Source: Enterobacter ludwigii
GTDB taxonomy: Bacteria; Pseudomonadota; Gammaproteobacteria; Enterobacterales; Enterobacteriaceae
NCBI RefSeq assembly: GCF_001750725.1
Contig: NZ_CP017279.1
Coordinates: 310,001-374,000 of the forward strand
Direction: 5' to 3'
Length of the DNA: 64,000 bases
In this document: in pieces, positions 7,401-15,801 of the stretch
Layout of the letters: every line of letters starts with the position of its first letter
Numbering within the stretch: the first letter of the stretch is position 1
Program-made: the position numbers and the translations under genes
The notes under the pieces: generated by a model
Seen by the model: only the letters and a program-made list of their open reading frames with translations
Told to the model about the DNA's origin: nothing
Databases searched by the model: none

Positions 7401-9984
7401 GCTGGCGCAGGGCGAGCATCGCTTCCGTGCGGTAGCGGAAGATGCCACCGGCAACCGCAGCCCGGAAACGGGCGAGTGGGTCATCAACATTGATTCCGTC
7501 GCGCCGGGCGAGGCGACAGACGTTGAACTGTGGGACGACTTCGGCACGCCGGGGATTATCGCCGACAACGGTACGACCGATGACAACACCCCGACCTACC
7601 GGGGTAAGGGCGAAGCGGGCGGTACGGCGATTATCGACCTGGGCGATGGCACCACCGTGCGTGTACCGGTTGATGCCAGCGGCAACTGGAGCTACACCCC
7701 GGCGCCTGCACTGGCTGACGGCGACTACACCTGGCAAGTCTCAATTGAAGACAAAGCGGGCAACGTCGGACCTGCATCCGACCCTATCCACTTCATCGTG
7801 GATACCAGCGGAAACGGGATTTCGATTAGCCACGTTGTGGATGATGAAGGTGGCATTCAGGGCAACCTGGCCAGCGGCAGCCACACTGATGACACGACGC
7901 CAACCGTTGTGGGCCGCGCTACGCCTGGTGCCATTGTGAAAGTCTACGTTGACGGAAACCTGGTTGACAGCGTGGTGGCCGATCCGACCACGGGTCAATG
8001 GCAGTACACCGTCAACCCGGCGCTGTCGGCGGATCGCACATATCAGATCACCGCCAGTGAAAACACCGGCACCGGTGACGGTCCACAAACCGCACCGTTT
8101 GAACTGACGCTCGATACCCGCATTCCGACCGGCACCCTGGACGGTATAGCGGATGATGTCGGCCTGGTTCAGGGCGATCTGGCGAACCCGTCTGTGACCG
8201 ACGATACCACCCCGACCCTGCGCGGTACCGGTGTGGCGGGCGACGTCGTGTTTATTTACGACGGCACGACTCTGATTGACTCCGTCACCGTTGGCCCTGG
8301 CGGCAACTGGAACTACACGTTACCGCCGCAGAATAACGGTACAGGGCTGGATATGAACGTGGTGTTCGAGAGTCCGACGGGCGTCAGAAGCGCACCGAGC
8401 GATTCGTGGAAAATCATCATTGATACCGAAGCGCCAACGGCCAGTGCGGTGGCTGACGGCCTGAGCAAAGACTCCGGCGTGAGCGATGCGGACTTCATCA
8501 CCAATAACAGCGGTCCTGGCAGCCTGGTCTCCGGCCATCTCTCGGCTGCGCTGGACGCGGGCGACAAAGTCCTTGTCTCCGTTGATGGCGGCGCGACCTG
8601 GCAGGAAGCGCTGGTCGACGGCGATAAGTGGGCCTATGTGGACACGCAGGGCCACAGCGCTGACTGGACCATTTTGACCCGTGTTGTTGATGCGGCAGGT
8701 AACTACACCGAGTCGTCGCAGAACGTGGTGGTGGATCAGGTTGCACCGGACGCCCCGACCGACGTGGTGCGGAGCGGTAACGATGTCACCGTCACGCTGC
8801 CGGGCAGCAACGTGACGGCGGGTGATTCGGTTCTGGTGAAGGTCGGAGATGTCTCTGTCACGCACACGCTGACGGCAGCGGATATCGCGAACGGTAATGT
8901 GACGCTGAGCCTGCCACCGGGCGGTTATACCGATATTCCAGTCGGGGCAGCCATTGTGGACGCGGCGGGTAACAGCTCGGACTACCGTACCAGCGACTTC
9001 ACCAGCACCAACAACTTTGAATCAGCTGATGAGTTTACGGCGATCAATGCGGGCCAGTGGGTGCACGGAATGCGTTTCTCACACACGACGGATACCAGTA
9101 CGGCTGACTACGAATTCGACAGACAGCCCATCGGGGTGGGAAGCACAAACAGCCTGTATCTGTTCAGTTCGTCAACAGATGGCGGGATGGAAGCCAGCAT
9201 GTTTGTCGACTTCCAGTATGGCGCCAGAACCGTCGATTTCGATTTCAACCCGAGATTTGCGGGTCCGTCTACGGTGGTGACGTTCTATGACATCAACGGC
9301 AATGTGATTGGTTCTCAGCCTGTGAACGCGCCGATCAGCAACCGTAACGTCCATGTGTCGTTCAACAATCCGGAGGATACGCCGGTTTACCGGATGGAAA
9401 TCCACCATCAGGAGCAGCCGGGCAGCACCGGATTTGGTTTCAGTATCGATAACCTGGTGGTGAGCGGCACGGCGAAAACCGTCACGCCGGGTGAATTCCT
9501 GGCGGATAACCAGGGCGATGTCTGGTATGGCGACGCGGCGGACAACCTCTATCAGGTGAGTGACGTGGCCAGCCTGACCGACGCGGTGATCCAGGGGGGA
9601 GAAGGGACGGACACGCTGAAGCTGTTGGGTGCGGATCAGCATCTCGATATGAGCGCGCTGACCAACAAAATCCAGTCAATGGAAGTGTTCGATATTACGG
9701 GAACAGGCAACAACACCCTGACGCTGAGCGCGGGCGATGTGCTGGAAAACGCCACACAGAACCTGTTCCACGATAACGACTTCAACCAGTTGATGGTGAA
9801 GGGCGATGCAGGCGATCGGGTCAATCTCAGCGACCTGTTGCCAAACGATATAGACCCGGGCAACTGGACAAACGGTGGCACGGTTAACGTTGGCGGAGTG
9901 GAGTATCAGTCCTTCCAGATGGAAAGCCTGAATACCGAAATCCTCGTTCAGATGGGAGTGACGGTCACGCTGCAAAACCACTAA
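4417..9984 (+). CDS. Giant Ig-like-repeat adhesin 1 with BapA-type N-terminal domain
   Basis: This is a 1855-aa type I-secreted surface adhesin. Residues 1-120 resemble the BapA prefix domain of biofilm adhesins ('VDKNTIVKADVLRSE', 'LFIMLEGTDEDQP'). Residues 128-167 are Ala/Gly-rich and hydrophobic, followed by a Gly/Asp and polyproline linker. About thirteen bacterial Ig-like domains follow; the first six are 105-aa units that alternate between two types. After about residue 1525 there is a different beta-rich domain ('ADYEFDRQPIGVG'), then the C-terminal secretion module of about 90 residues ('QLMVKGDAGDRVNLSDLLP', ending 'VTLQNH'). No Sec signal peptide and no RTX nonapeptides are seen. 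The secretion genes 7 kb downstream are the likely exporter. Its role is probably attachment or biofilm formation. The family is certain; the ligand is unknown. Confidence 0.9.
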   Translation: MNLKPVNIAVVDKNTIVKADVLRSEKIGSAVKIKAIPNAKYILAEGENGVAPENITLKRVGKDLFIMLEGTDEDQPQLIIEDYFDNPGELVGKGEDGQWHEYIATDGDDDHEAAFLLDGESSAQALGAGAIASLDGLAVAGTAFSPALLALGALAAIGAAIGIGSIIRHNRGGNDGGDNGDVIPPPPTGPGKPTIGEVEDDVGPITGPVHNGDATDDAQPVFRGGGANPGDTVELIVDDEVVGTAIVGEDGNWEVTPEKPLPEGEHEAVVVITDPEGNASEPSDPIDFVVDLTPPEKPVIGEVEDDVGPVVGPINDGDVTDDALPVFRGENGTPGDTVELIIDDKVVGTAVVGADGKWAVTPENPLAEGQHEAVVVITDPAGNASEPSDPIGFIVDLTAPAKPVIGDVEDDVGPVVGPINDGDVTDDALPVFRGENGTPGDTVELIIDDKVVGTAVVGADGKWAVTPENPLAEGQHEAVVVITDPAGNASEPSDPIGFIVDLTAPAKPVIGDVEDDVGPITGPINNGDITDDTQPVFSGGGAVPGQTVELIIDDEVVGTAIVGEDGNWEVTPEKPLPEGEHEAVVVITDPAGNASEPSDPIDFVVDLTPPEKPVIGEVEDDVGPVVGPINDGDTTDDTLPVFRGENGTPGDTVELIIDDKVVGTAVVGADGKWAVTPETPLAEGQHNAVVVITDPAGNASEPSDPIGFIVDLTAPEKPVIGDVEDDVGPITGPINDGDVTDDTQPVFSGGGAVPGETVELIIDDEVVGTAIVGEDGNWEVTPEKPLPEGEHEAVVVITDPAGNASEPSDPIGFIVDTTPPAQPTIDTVFDNVGDRTGNLAAGETTDDNTPTFSGTAEENSLVYIIVNENVVDSVRATETGSWTWEPSPGLANGPYNVRVVAEDQAGLRSESSEDFNFNVQVGGIPTAPAITDVIDDVESHTGTVQQNGTSNDDRPTLVGTGQDGTTVYLYDGANPDPIGSAVVTGGQWKIEFSTPLAQGEHRFRAVAEDATGNRSPETGEWVINIDSVAPGEATDVELWDDFGTPGIIADNGTTDDNTPTYRGKGEAGGTAIIDLGDGTTVRVPVDASGNWSYTPAPALADGDYTWQVSIEDKAGNVGPASDPIHFIVDTSGNGISISHVVDDEGGIQGNLASGSHTDDTTPTVVGRATPGAIVKVYVDGNLVDSVVADPTTGQWQYTVNPALSADRTYQITASENTGTGDGPQTAPFELTLDTRIPTGTLDGIADDVGLVQGDLANPSVTDDTTPTLRGTGVAGDVVFIYDGTTLIDSVTVGPGGNWNYTLPPQNNGTGLDMNVVFESPTGVRSAPSDSWKIIIDTEAPTASAVADGLSKDSGVSDADFITNNSGPGSLVSGHLSAALDAGDKVLVSVDGGATWQEALVDGDKWAYVDTQGHSADWTILTRVVDAAGNYTESSQNVVVDQVAPDAPTDVVRSGNDVTVTLPGSNVTAGDSVLVKVGDVSVTHTLTAADIANGNVTLSLPPGGYTDIPVGAAIVDAAGNSSDYRTSDFTSTNNFESADEFTAINAGQWVHGMRFSHTTDTSTADYEFDRQPIGVGSTNSLYLFSSSTDGGMEASMFVDFQYGARTVDFDFNPRFAGPSTVVTFYDINGNVIGSQPVNAPISNRNVHVSFNNPEDTPVYRMEIHHQEQPGSTGFGFSIDNLVVSGTAKTVTPGEFLADNQGDVWYGDAADNLYQVSDVASLTDAVIQGGEGTDTLKLLGADQHLDMSALTNKIQSMEVFDITGTGNNTLTLSAGDVLENATQNLFHDNDFNQLMVKGDAGDRVNLSDLLPNDIDPGNWTNGGTVNVGGVEYQSFQMESLNTEILVQMGVTVTLQNH
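4993..6882 (+). repeat. Six tandem 315-bp Ig-domain units
   Basis: Six units of exactly 315 bp (105 codons) start at 4993, 5308, 5623, 5938, 6253 and 6568. Units 1, 4 and 6 are one type ('DDEVVGTAIVGEDGNWEVT') and units 2, 3 and 5 another ('DDKVVGTAVVGADGKWAVT'), giving the order A-B-B-A-B-A. Units 2 and 3 are almost identical in DNA. Such repeats can gain or lose units in frame by recombination. Confidence 0.92.
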
Positions 9985-9998
9985 TTGATATCAGGAAA

Positions 9999-10023
9999 CG
10001 GAGGCGCCTTTAAGGCGCCTCCG
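9999..10023 (+). terminator. Strong hairpin after adhesin 1
   Basis: A 10-bp perfect stem (CGGAGGCGCC / GGCGCCTCCG) with a 5-nt loop begins 15 bp after the adhesin 1 stop. A second, weaker A/T-flanked stem with a T7 run follows at about 10030-10052. Together they probably end or attenuate transcription before adhesin 2. Confidence 0.65.
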
Positions 10024-10100
10024 GAAAGTAAAAACGTTTAGCCGTTTTTTTAATCCAGGGATTTTCCCGAACATAAACAGAATATAGTTGGAAATAGAGT

Positions 10101-13100
10101 ATGAAAAAGACCATCGCTTCTAACAACAATACTGAGCCAAACATCGCTGCTGTGGCGACACTGCCGCCGCTGCCGACCAACGTTTTACTGTGGAACGATT
10201 ACCAGTTCCCGCGTGAAATTAACAATAACGATATCAGCGAAGATAACACCCCGACCATTAGCGGTAAGGGTGAGCCGGGCATGACGGCTGTGATCGACCT
10301 CGGTGACGGGCAGAGCGTTCGCGTACCCGTCAATGCAGAAGGTAACTGGAGCTGGACGCCTGCCCCTGCGCTGGCGGACGGAACCTATACCTGGTCTGTG
10401 GCGTTGGAAGATGCTGCGGGTAACCGTGGCGAAGCCACCACGCCAGTGACCTTTATCGTCGATACCGTGGGTAATGCGGTTTCCATCAGCCACGCGGAAG
10501 ATAATACCGGCACGTTGACCAACCCGCTGGCCAGCGGCAGCAGCACGGATGACCTTAAACCGGTTATCGTGGGGACGGCAACGCCTGGCTCTCTGGTGAC
10601 GCTGTATGTTGACGGGGAAGCGGTGGGTACGATGACTGCCGATCCAACGACCGGTGCGTGGGCCATTGAGATCAACCCTGCGCTGGAGTCGGGTAAAACC
10701 TATGAAATTACGGCAGGGGAATTCAGCGGTCCTGGTGAAATTCCACCTCCGACACGTCCATTCCTGCTGACCATCGATACCGTTGTTCCGACCGGGACGT
10801 TCGATCGCGTATCGGATGACGTTGGTCGCTATCAGGGGGACCTGCCGAATCCGGCGGTGACGGATGACACCACGCCAACCCTGCACGGTACGGGCCGTCC
10901 AGGTGACATCGTTTTCGTACGTAATGGCAGCGACATTATTAGCTCGGTAACCGTGGGCACTGATGGCCGCTGGGAATATACCCTGCCTGAACAAACGAAC
11001 GGTGCCGCACTGGATGTGAGTGTGGTATTCCGTGGCCCAACGGGCGTTGAAAGCGCGCCAACCGATCCCTGGAAGCTGGTGATTGACACCGAAGCGCCAG
11101 TGAAACCAATCATTGGTGATGTTGAAGACGATCAGGGCCCGGTTATCGGCCCAATTAATAACGGCGATGTGACCGATGATACCCAGCCGGTATTCAGCGG
11201 CGAAGGCGCTGTGCCGGGTGAAACCGTAGAACTGATCATCGACGATGAAGTGGTGGGTACCGCGATCGTGGGTGAAGACGGTAAATGGGAAGTCACACCC
11301 GAAAATCCACTGGCAGAAGGCGAGCATGAAGCCGTGGTGGTCATCACCGATCCTGCGGGTAACACCAGCGAACCGTCCGATCCGATCGGCTTTATCGTTG
11401 ACACCACGCCACCGGTGAAACCGACTATCGACACCGTCTTTGACGACGCGGGTCAGCAAACAGGTTATCTGCAAAACGGCGATATCACTGACGACAGCAC
11501 CCCGACGTTCGCAGGTTCTGCCGAAGAGAACAGCCTGGTGTACATCATCGTCAATGGCCGTGAAGTTGCTTCCGTTCGCGCCACCGATGAAGGTACCTGG
11601 ACGTGGACACCGCCGCTGGGGCTGGCGAACGGTCATTATGACGTGAAAGTGGTCGCCGAAGACAAAGCGGGTCTGCGTTCGGATCCTTCTGATGCGTTCT
11701 CCTTTGACCTGCTGGCGGGCGGTATTCCAACGGCTCCGGCAATCACCGATGTGATTGACGATGTCGAATCACACGTTGGCACGGTACAGAACGGTGGCAT
11801 CACGAATGACGATCGTCCGGTTATTACCGGTACTGCGCAGGATGGCACCACCGTCTATCTGTACGACGGCGCGAACCCGAACCCAATCGGCAGCGCGGTG
11901 GTCACCGGTGGACGCTGGACCATTGAGTTTGATTCGGCGCTGGCGCAGGGCGAGCACCGCTTCCGCGCGGTCGCAGAAGATGTGACCGGCAACCGCAGCC
12001 CGGAGACCGGCGAGTGGGTCATTATTGTGGACTCCGTCGCACCAGGCGAAGCGGCTGACGTGGAACTGTGGGACGACTTCGGTACGCCAGGTCTGATTGG
12101 TAACAACGACACCACCGATGACAACACCCCAACCTACCGTGGTAAAGGTGAAGCGGGCGGTACCGCTATTATCGATCTCGGTAATGGCACTACCGTGCGC
12201 GTTCCTGTCGATGGCAGCGGTAACTGGAGCTACACCCCGGCACCTGCGCTGGCGGACGGCGACTACACCTGGAGAGTCTCGATTGAAGACAAAGCGGGTA
12301 ACGTCGGCCCTGCGTCCGACCCGATCCACTTCATCGTGGACACCAGCGGTAACGGCGTATCCATCAGCCACGTCGTGGATGATGAAGGTGCCATTACCGG
12401 CAATTTGGGCAGCGGCAGCCACACCGATGACACGACCCCAACGGTGGTGGGCCGCGCGACGCCGGGCGCACTGGTGAAGGTGTACGTTGACGGCAATTAT
12501 ATCGATAGCGTACGTGCGGATGCGGTAACCGGTAACTGGCAGCTGACCATCACCCCTGCGCTGAGCACGGATGGGACATATCAGATCACCGCGACGGAAG
12601 ATCCGGGAACGGGTGACAGTGCGCCTACCGCACCGTTTGAGCTGACGCTGGACACCAACATTCCGACAGGGACGCTGGATCGCATCGCCGACGATGTAGG
12701 CCTGGTGCAGGGCGACCTGGCGAACCCGGCGGTGACCGATGACACCACGCCAACGCTACACGGTACTGGCCGTGCGGGCGATACCGTGTTCATTTACGAC
12801 GGCACCACGCTTGTTAATTCTGTGACCGTAGGCAATGACGGCACCTGGAACTACACGCTGCCACCGCAGAACAACGGCACCGAGCTGTCTCTGAGCGCGG
12901 TCTTCCAGAGCCCGACCGGTGTGAAAAGCGCACCAACCGCGCCGTGGGATCTGACGATTGATACTGACGCGCCAACGGCGCCGACCATTACCGGCATGTA
13001 TGACGATGCGGATACGCTGATCGTCGATGGCGGTCGTTCACGCGACACCACGCCAGAACTGCGCGGTACGGCTGAGAAAAACAGCCTGGTGACAATCTAT

Positions 13101-15755
13101 GGTTCGGACAACAAGAACCCGATTGCGTCCGTATATGCAGATGCAGACGGTAACTGGACGTGGACATCGCCTGCGCTGGCAGATGCGAAACATGACTTCT
13201 ACGTGACGTCACAGGATGCGGCGGGCAACGTCTCTGGCGAATCCAACCACTACGGTCTGGAAGTGGATACCCGCGCTGCAGCTCCGATCATTCTGGGGGC
13301 GTACGATGACGTGCAAGGTGGCATCTATAACGGCCTGGTGCCAGACGGTGGGCTGAGCAACGACGGCAATATGCAGCTGCGCGGAACCGCTGAGCCAAAC
13401 AGCGTCGTGTACATCTACAATGCGTATAACAACGCGGTGCTGGATACGGTGAAAACTGATGCGAAAGGTAACTGGACCTGGGATCGTGCGGTTGCTGACA
13501 CGGCTGCCGGTCGTCCGCATATGTTCTACACCATTGCGAAAGACGATCTGGGTAACGTGTCGGGTAAATCTGAGACCTATTCGATCAACGTGGATACCGT
13601 TAATGCGACACCAGTTATTACAGGTGCTTACGACAACGTAGAAGGTGGTATTTATAACGGTCTGGTGGGCAACGGTGGCGTAACGAACGACCGCACGCCT
13701 GAGTTACGCGGTACGGCGGAGGCAGGTAGCGTTGTGTATTTCGTCAACATGGCGAATGGTGCGACAGTGGCTTCCACAACGGCGGGAGCTGATGGTAAAT
13801 GGTCTTATCAGGCGACAACTAACTATAACCAGACATATTCCTGGCAGGTTTTCTCAATCGATAATGCTGGGAACCGTTCAGCGAACTCATCAACCTTCTC
13901 ACTCACGGTTGATACGGTGAATAACGCACCTGTTATCACCGGCTCTTACGATGATGTTCAGGGCGGCGTGTATAACGGTCTGGTGGGCAACGGTGGCGTA
14001 ACCAACGACCGTGGCCTGGATTTACGCGGGACAGCGGAAGCGGGCAGCGTGGTGTATATCATCGACCCGGCAACCGGTGGGACTTATGGCTCGGCGGTTG
14101 CGGCTGCGAATGGCGCATGGGCATACCCAGTGACGACCAACTACAACAAGCTGTATGAATTCCAGGCTTATTCAATCGACAGGGCCGGAAACCGTTCGGC
14201 TACCTCGTCGAAATTTGGGATCACTGTGGATACGGTGAATAACGCGCCCGTAATCACCGGCTCTTACGATGATGTTCAGGGTGGTGTGTATAACGGCCTG
14301 GTAGGCAACGGTGGCGTAACCAACGACCGTGGCCTGGATTTACGCGGGACAGCGGAAGCGGGCAGCGTGGTGTATATCATCGACCCGGCAACCGGTGGGA
14401 CTTATGGCTCGGCGGTTGCGGCTGCGAATGGCGCATGGGCATACCCAGTGACGACCAACTACAACAAGCTGTATGAATTCCAGGCTTATTCAATCGACAG
14501 GGCCGGAAACCGTTCGGCTACCTCGTCGAAATTTGGGATCACTGTAGATACCGTCAACGCCGCGCCAGTGATCACCAGCGTCACGGATAACGTCGGTCCG
14601 GTAACGGGCAACGTGGCCAACGCGGGTTCAACGGATGACAACACGCCGACCCTGAACGGTACCGCTGAAGCAGGTAGCACAGTGTACATCGCGGTGAACG
14701 GTTCTACGTACAGTGTCACCGCCGCCGCTAACGGCAGCTGGAGCTTAACGCCGTCTGCACTGCCGTTGGGGAACCACACGTTTAGCGTGTTCTCTATCGA
14801 TAAAGCAGGGAACCAGAGTGCGGGTGTTTCACGCAGCCTGACAGTGGTTTCTCCGAAATCGAGCGGGTTCGAAGATTTTAACACTGTACCGTTCCAGAAC
14901 TTTGGAAAGGGTCTGGTCACACTGCCAAGTGGTCTGAAATTTACGTTAAACGATAAATATTACCCTGGTTATGGTGCGGCGATTTATCAGTGGGGCGTTT
15001 CATCCACCAGTCGTGTATTAGCAATGACTGGCGACATCACCATGCATTTTGACGGGGTAAATGCTGTCAGCATGAAACTTTCTGGTGCGAACGATTCCGT
15101 CCAGTCTAGCGTTGTGAAGTCAACATACACCGTTTACGACACGGCAGGGAAAGTGATCTCTTCAGGATATCTGCCAGTTGGTGAGTCAACCTTCTCTGTT
15201 AATGCCCCGTCGGGGCGTGAGATTGGAAATATCGTCTTCAGTATGGGGCGTGGTGCAAGCAGTGGTTTGTCGGGTGGCGGTAACACTATCAATACCGATC
15301 AGTACTGGATTGATGATGTCCGCTGGACAGTGAACACACCGCGCTCAGCATCCAGAAGCATGATGATGAACGCTGAAGAGCAGCATGACGATAACGCCAG
15401 TGTTGTTAGCACCCTGAACGATCGTGAGATTAACCTGGATAATCTCCAGCACAAGACGATTGATATTACCAACAGCAAGCAGGACAAGCTGAATATCAGT
15501 CTGCACGACGTGCTGACCCACGCTGAAAAAGACCTGTTTATCACCGATGGCAATAAACAGCTGATGGTGCAGGGTAATAAAGGCGACGTGGTAAACCTGA
15601 GCGATCTTCTGCCTGACAACAGCGATCCGGGCAACTGGACCAACGCCGGTAATGTGAAGGTATCGGGTGTTGAGTATCAGGTGTTCCACATGGAAAGCCA
15701 GGATGTCGAGCTGCTGGTACAAGCTGGCGTAACCGTCAACGTGAATAATCACTAA
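10101..15755 (+). CDS. Giant Ig-like-repeat adhesin 2, no N-terminal anchor domain
   Basis: This 1884-aa protein consists of about fifteen bacterial Ig-like domains that start almost at residue 30 ('LLWNDYQFPREINNND'). They are followed by a beta-rich domain of about 170 residues ('GFEDFNTVPFQNFGKG') and a C-terminal secretion module closely like that of adhesin 1 ('QLMVQGNKGDVVNLSDLLP', 'VEYQVFHMES'). It lacks the BapA-type prefix and the hydrophobic segment of adhesin 1, so it may be released or held at the surface in another way. A block of five domains (11421 to about 12970) occurs in the same order in adhesin 1 (6883 to about 8440), which shows duplication or gene conversion. The start at 10101 has GGAAATAGAG upstream. 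Export by the adjacent type I system is inferred from the shared C-terminus. Confidence 0.9.
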   Translation: MKKTIASNNNTEPNIAAVATLPPLPTNVLLWNDYQFPREINNNDISEDNTPTISGKGEPGMTAVIDLGDGQSVRVPVNAEGNWSWTPAPALADGTYTWSVALEDAAGNRGEATTPVTFIVDTVGNAVSISHAEDNTGTLTNPLASGSSTDDLKPVIVGTATPGSLVTLYVDGEAVGTMTADPTTGAWAIEINPALESGKTYEITAGEFSGPGEIPPPTRPFLLTIDTVVPTGTFDRVSDDVGRYQGDLPNPAVTDDTTPTLHGTGRPGDIVFVRNGSDIISSVTVGTDGRWEYTLPEQTNGAALDVSVVFRGPTGVESAPTDPWKLVIDTEAPVKPIIGDVEDDQGPVIGPINNGDVTDDTQPVFSGEGAVPGETVELIIDDEVVGTAIVGEDGKWEVTPENPLAEGEHEAVVVITDPAGNTSEPSDPIGFIVDTTPPVKPTIDTVFDDAGQQTGYLQNGDITDDSTPTFAGSAEENSLVYIIVNGREVASVRATDEGTWTWTPPLGLANGHYDVKVVAEDKAGLRSDPSDAFSFDLLAGGIPTAPAITDVIDDVESHVGTVQNGGITNDDRPVITGTAQDGTTVYLYDGANPNPIGSAVVTGGRWTIEFDSALAQGEHRFRAVAEDVTGNRSPETGEWVIIVDSVAPGEAADVELWDDFGTPGLIGNNDTTDDNTPTYRGKGEAGGTAIIDLGNGTTVRVPVDGSGNWSYTPAPALADGDYTWRVSIEDKAGNVGPASDPIHFIVDTSGNGVSISHVVDDEGAITGNLGSGSHTDDTTPTVVGRATPGALVKVYVDGNYIDSVRADAVTGNWQLTITPALSTDGTYQITATEDPGTGDSAPTAPFELTLDTNIPTGTLDRIADDVGLVQGDLANPAVTDDTTPTLHGTGRAGDTVFIYDGTTLVNSVTVGNDGTWNYTLPPQNNGTELSLSAVFQSPTGVKSAPTAPWDLTIDTDAPTAPTITGMYDDADTLIVDGGRSRDTTPELRGTAEKNSLVTIYGSDNKNPIASVYADADGNWTWTSPALADAKHDFYVTSQDAAGNVSGESNHYGLEVDTRAAAPIILGAYDDVQGGIYNGLVPDGGLSNDGNMQLRGTAEPNSVVYIYNAYNNAVLDTVKTDAKGNWTWDRAVADTAAGRPHMFYTIAKDDLGNVSGKSETYSINVDTVNATPVITGAYDNVEGGIYNGLVGNGGVTNDRTPELRGTAEAGSVVYFVNMANGATVASTTAGADGKWSYQATTNYNQTYSWQVFSIDNAGNRSANSSTFSLTVDTVNNAPVITGSYDDVQGGVYNGLVGNGGVTNDRGLDLRGTAEAGSVVYIIDPATGGTYGSAVAAANGAWAYPVTTNYNKLYEFQAYSIDRAGNRSATSSKFGITVDTVNNAPVITGSYDDVQGGVYNGLVGNGGVTNDRGLDLRGTAEAGSVVYIIDPATGGTYGSAVAAANGAWAYPVTTNYNKLYEFQAYSIDRAGNRSATSSKFGITVDTVNAAPVITSVTDNVGPVTGNVANAGSTDDNTPTLNGTAEAGSTVYIAVNGSTYSVTAAANGSWSLTPSALPLGNHTFSVFSIDKAGNQSAGVSRSLTVVSPKSSGFEDFNTVPFQNFGKGLVTLPSGLKFTLNDKYYPGYGAAIYQWGVSSTSRVLAMTGDITMHFDGVNAVSMKLSGANDSVQSSVVKSTYTVYDTAGKVISSGYLPVGESTFSVNAPSGREIGNIVFSMGRGASSGLSGGGNTINTDQYWIDDVRWTVNTPRSASRSMMMNAEEQHDDNASVVSTLNDREINLDNLQHKTIDITNSKQDKLNISLHDVLTHAEKDLFITDGNKQLMVQGNKGDVVNLSDLLPDNSDPGNWTNAGNVKVSGVEYQVFHMESQDVELLVQAGVTVNVNNH
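13986..14545 (+). repeat. Exact 242-bp duplication inside adhesin 2 (318-bp period)
   Basis: Bases 13986-14227 recur without a visible difference at 14304-14545, a period of 318 bp or 106 codons. The bases just before each copy differ at several third codon positions. This points to a recent duplication or gene conversion of one Ig-like domain. Confidence 0.9.
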
Positions 15756-15768
15756 CTTAAACTTTTCC

Positions 15769-15790
15769 AGGCCTCCTTTCGGGGAGGCCT
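15769..15790 (+). terminator. Hairpin between adhesin 2 and the OmpA-family gene
   Basis: AGGCCTCC and GGAGGCCT form an 8-bp stem around a 6-nt loop, 13 bp after the adhesin 2 stop. No T-run follows. The ribosome site GGAGG of the next gene starts 4 bp beyond the stem, so the hairpin may reduce downstream transcription or affect translation of the next gene. Confidence 0.5.
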
Positions 15791-15801
15791 CTGGAGGATT
15801 T

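Noticed and set aside
4707..7737. Long minus-strand open frames (642 and 953 codons) opposite adhesin 1
   Set aside because: They arise because the repeated, GC-rich Ig codons lack stops on the opposite strand. They repeat with the same 315-bp period and show no recognisable domain.
9000..9984. RTX nonapeptide calcium repeats at the adhesin 1 C-terminus
   Set aside because: I see no GGxGxDxUx repeats; the end carries a different module shared with adhesin 2 and the mini-protein.
10185..11636. 483-codon minus-strand frame opposite adhesin 2
   Set aside because: Same cause as above: it mirrors the Ig repeats and has no start context or domain.
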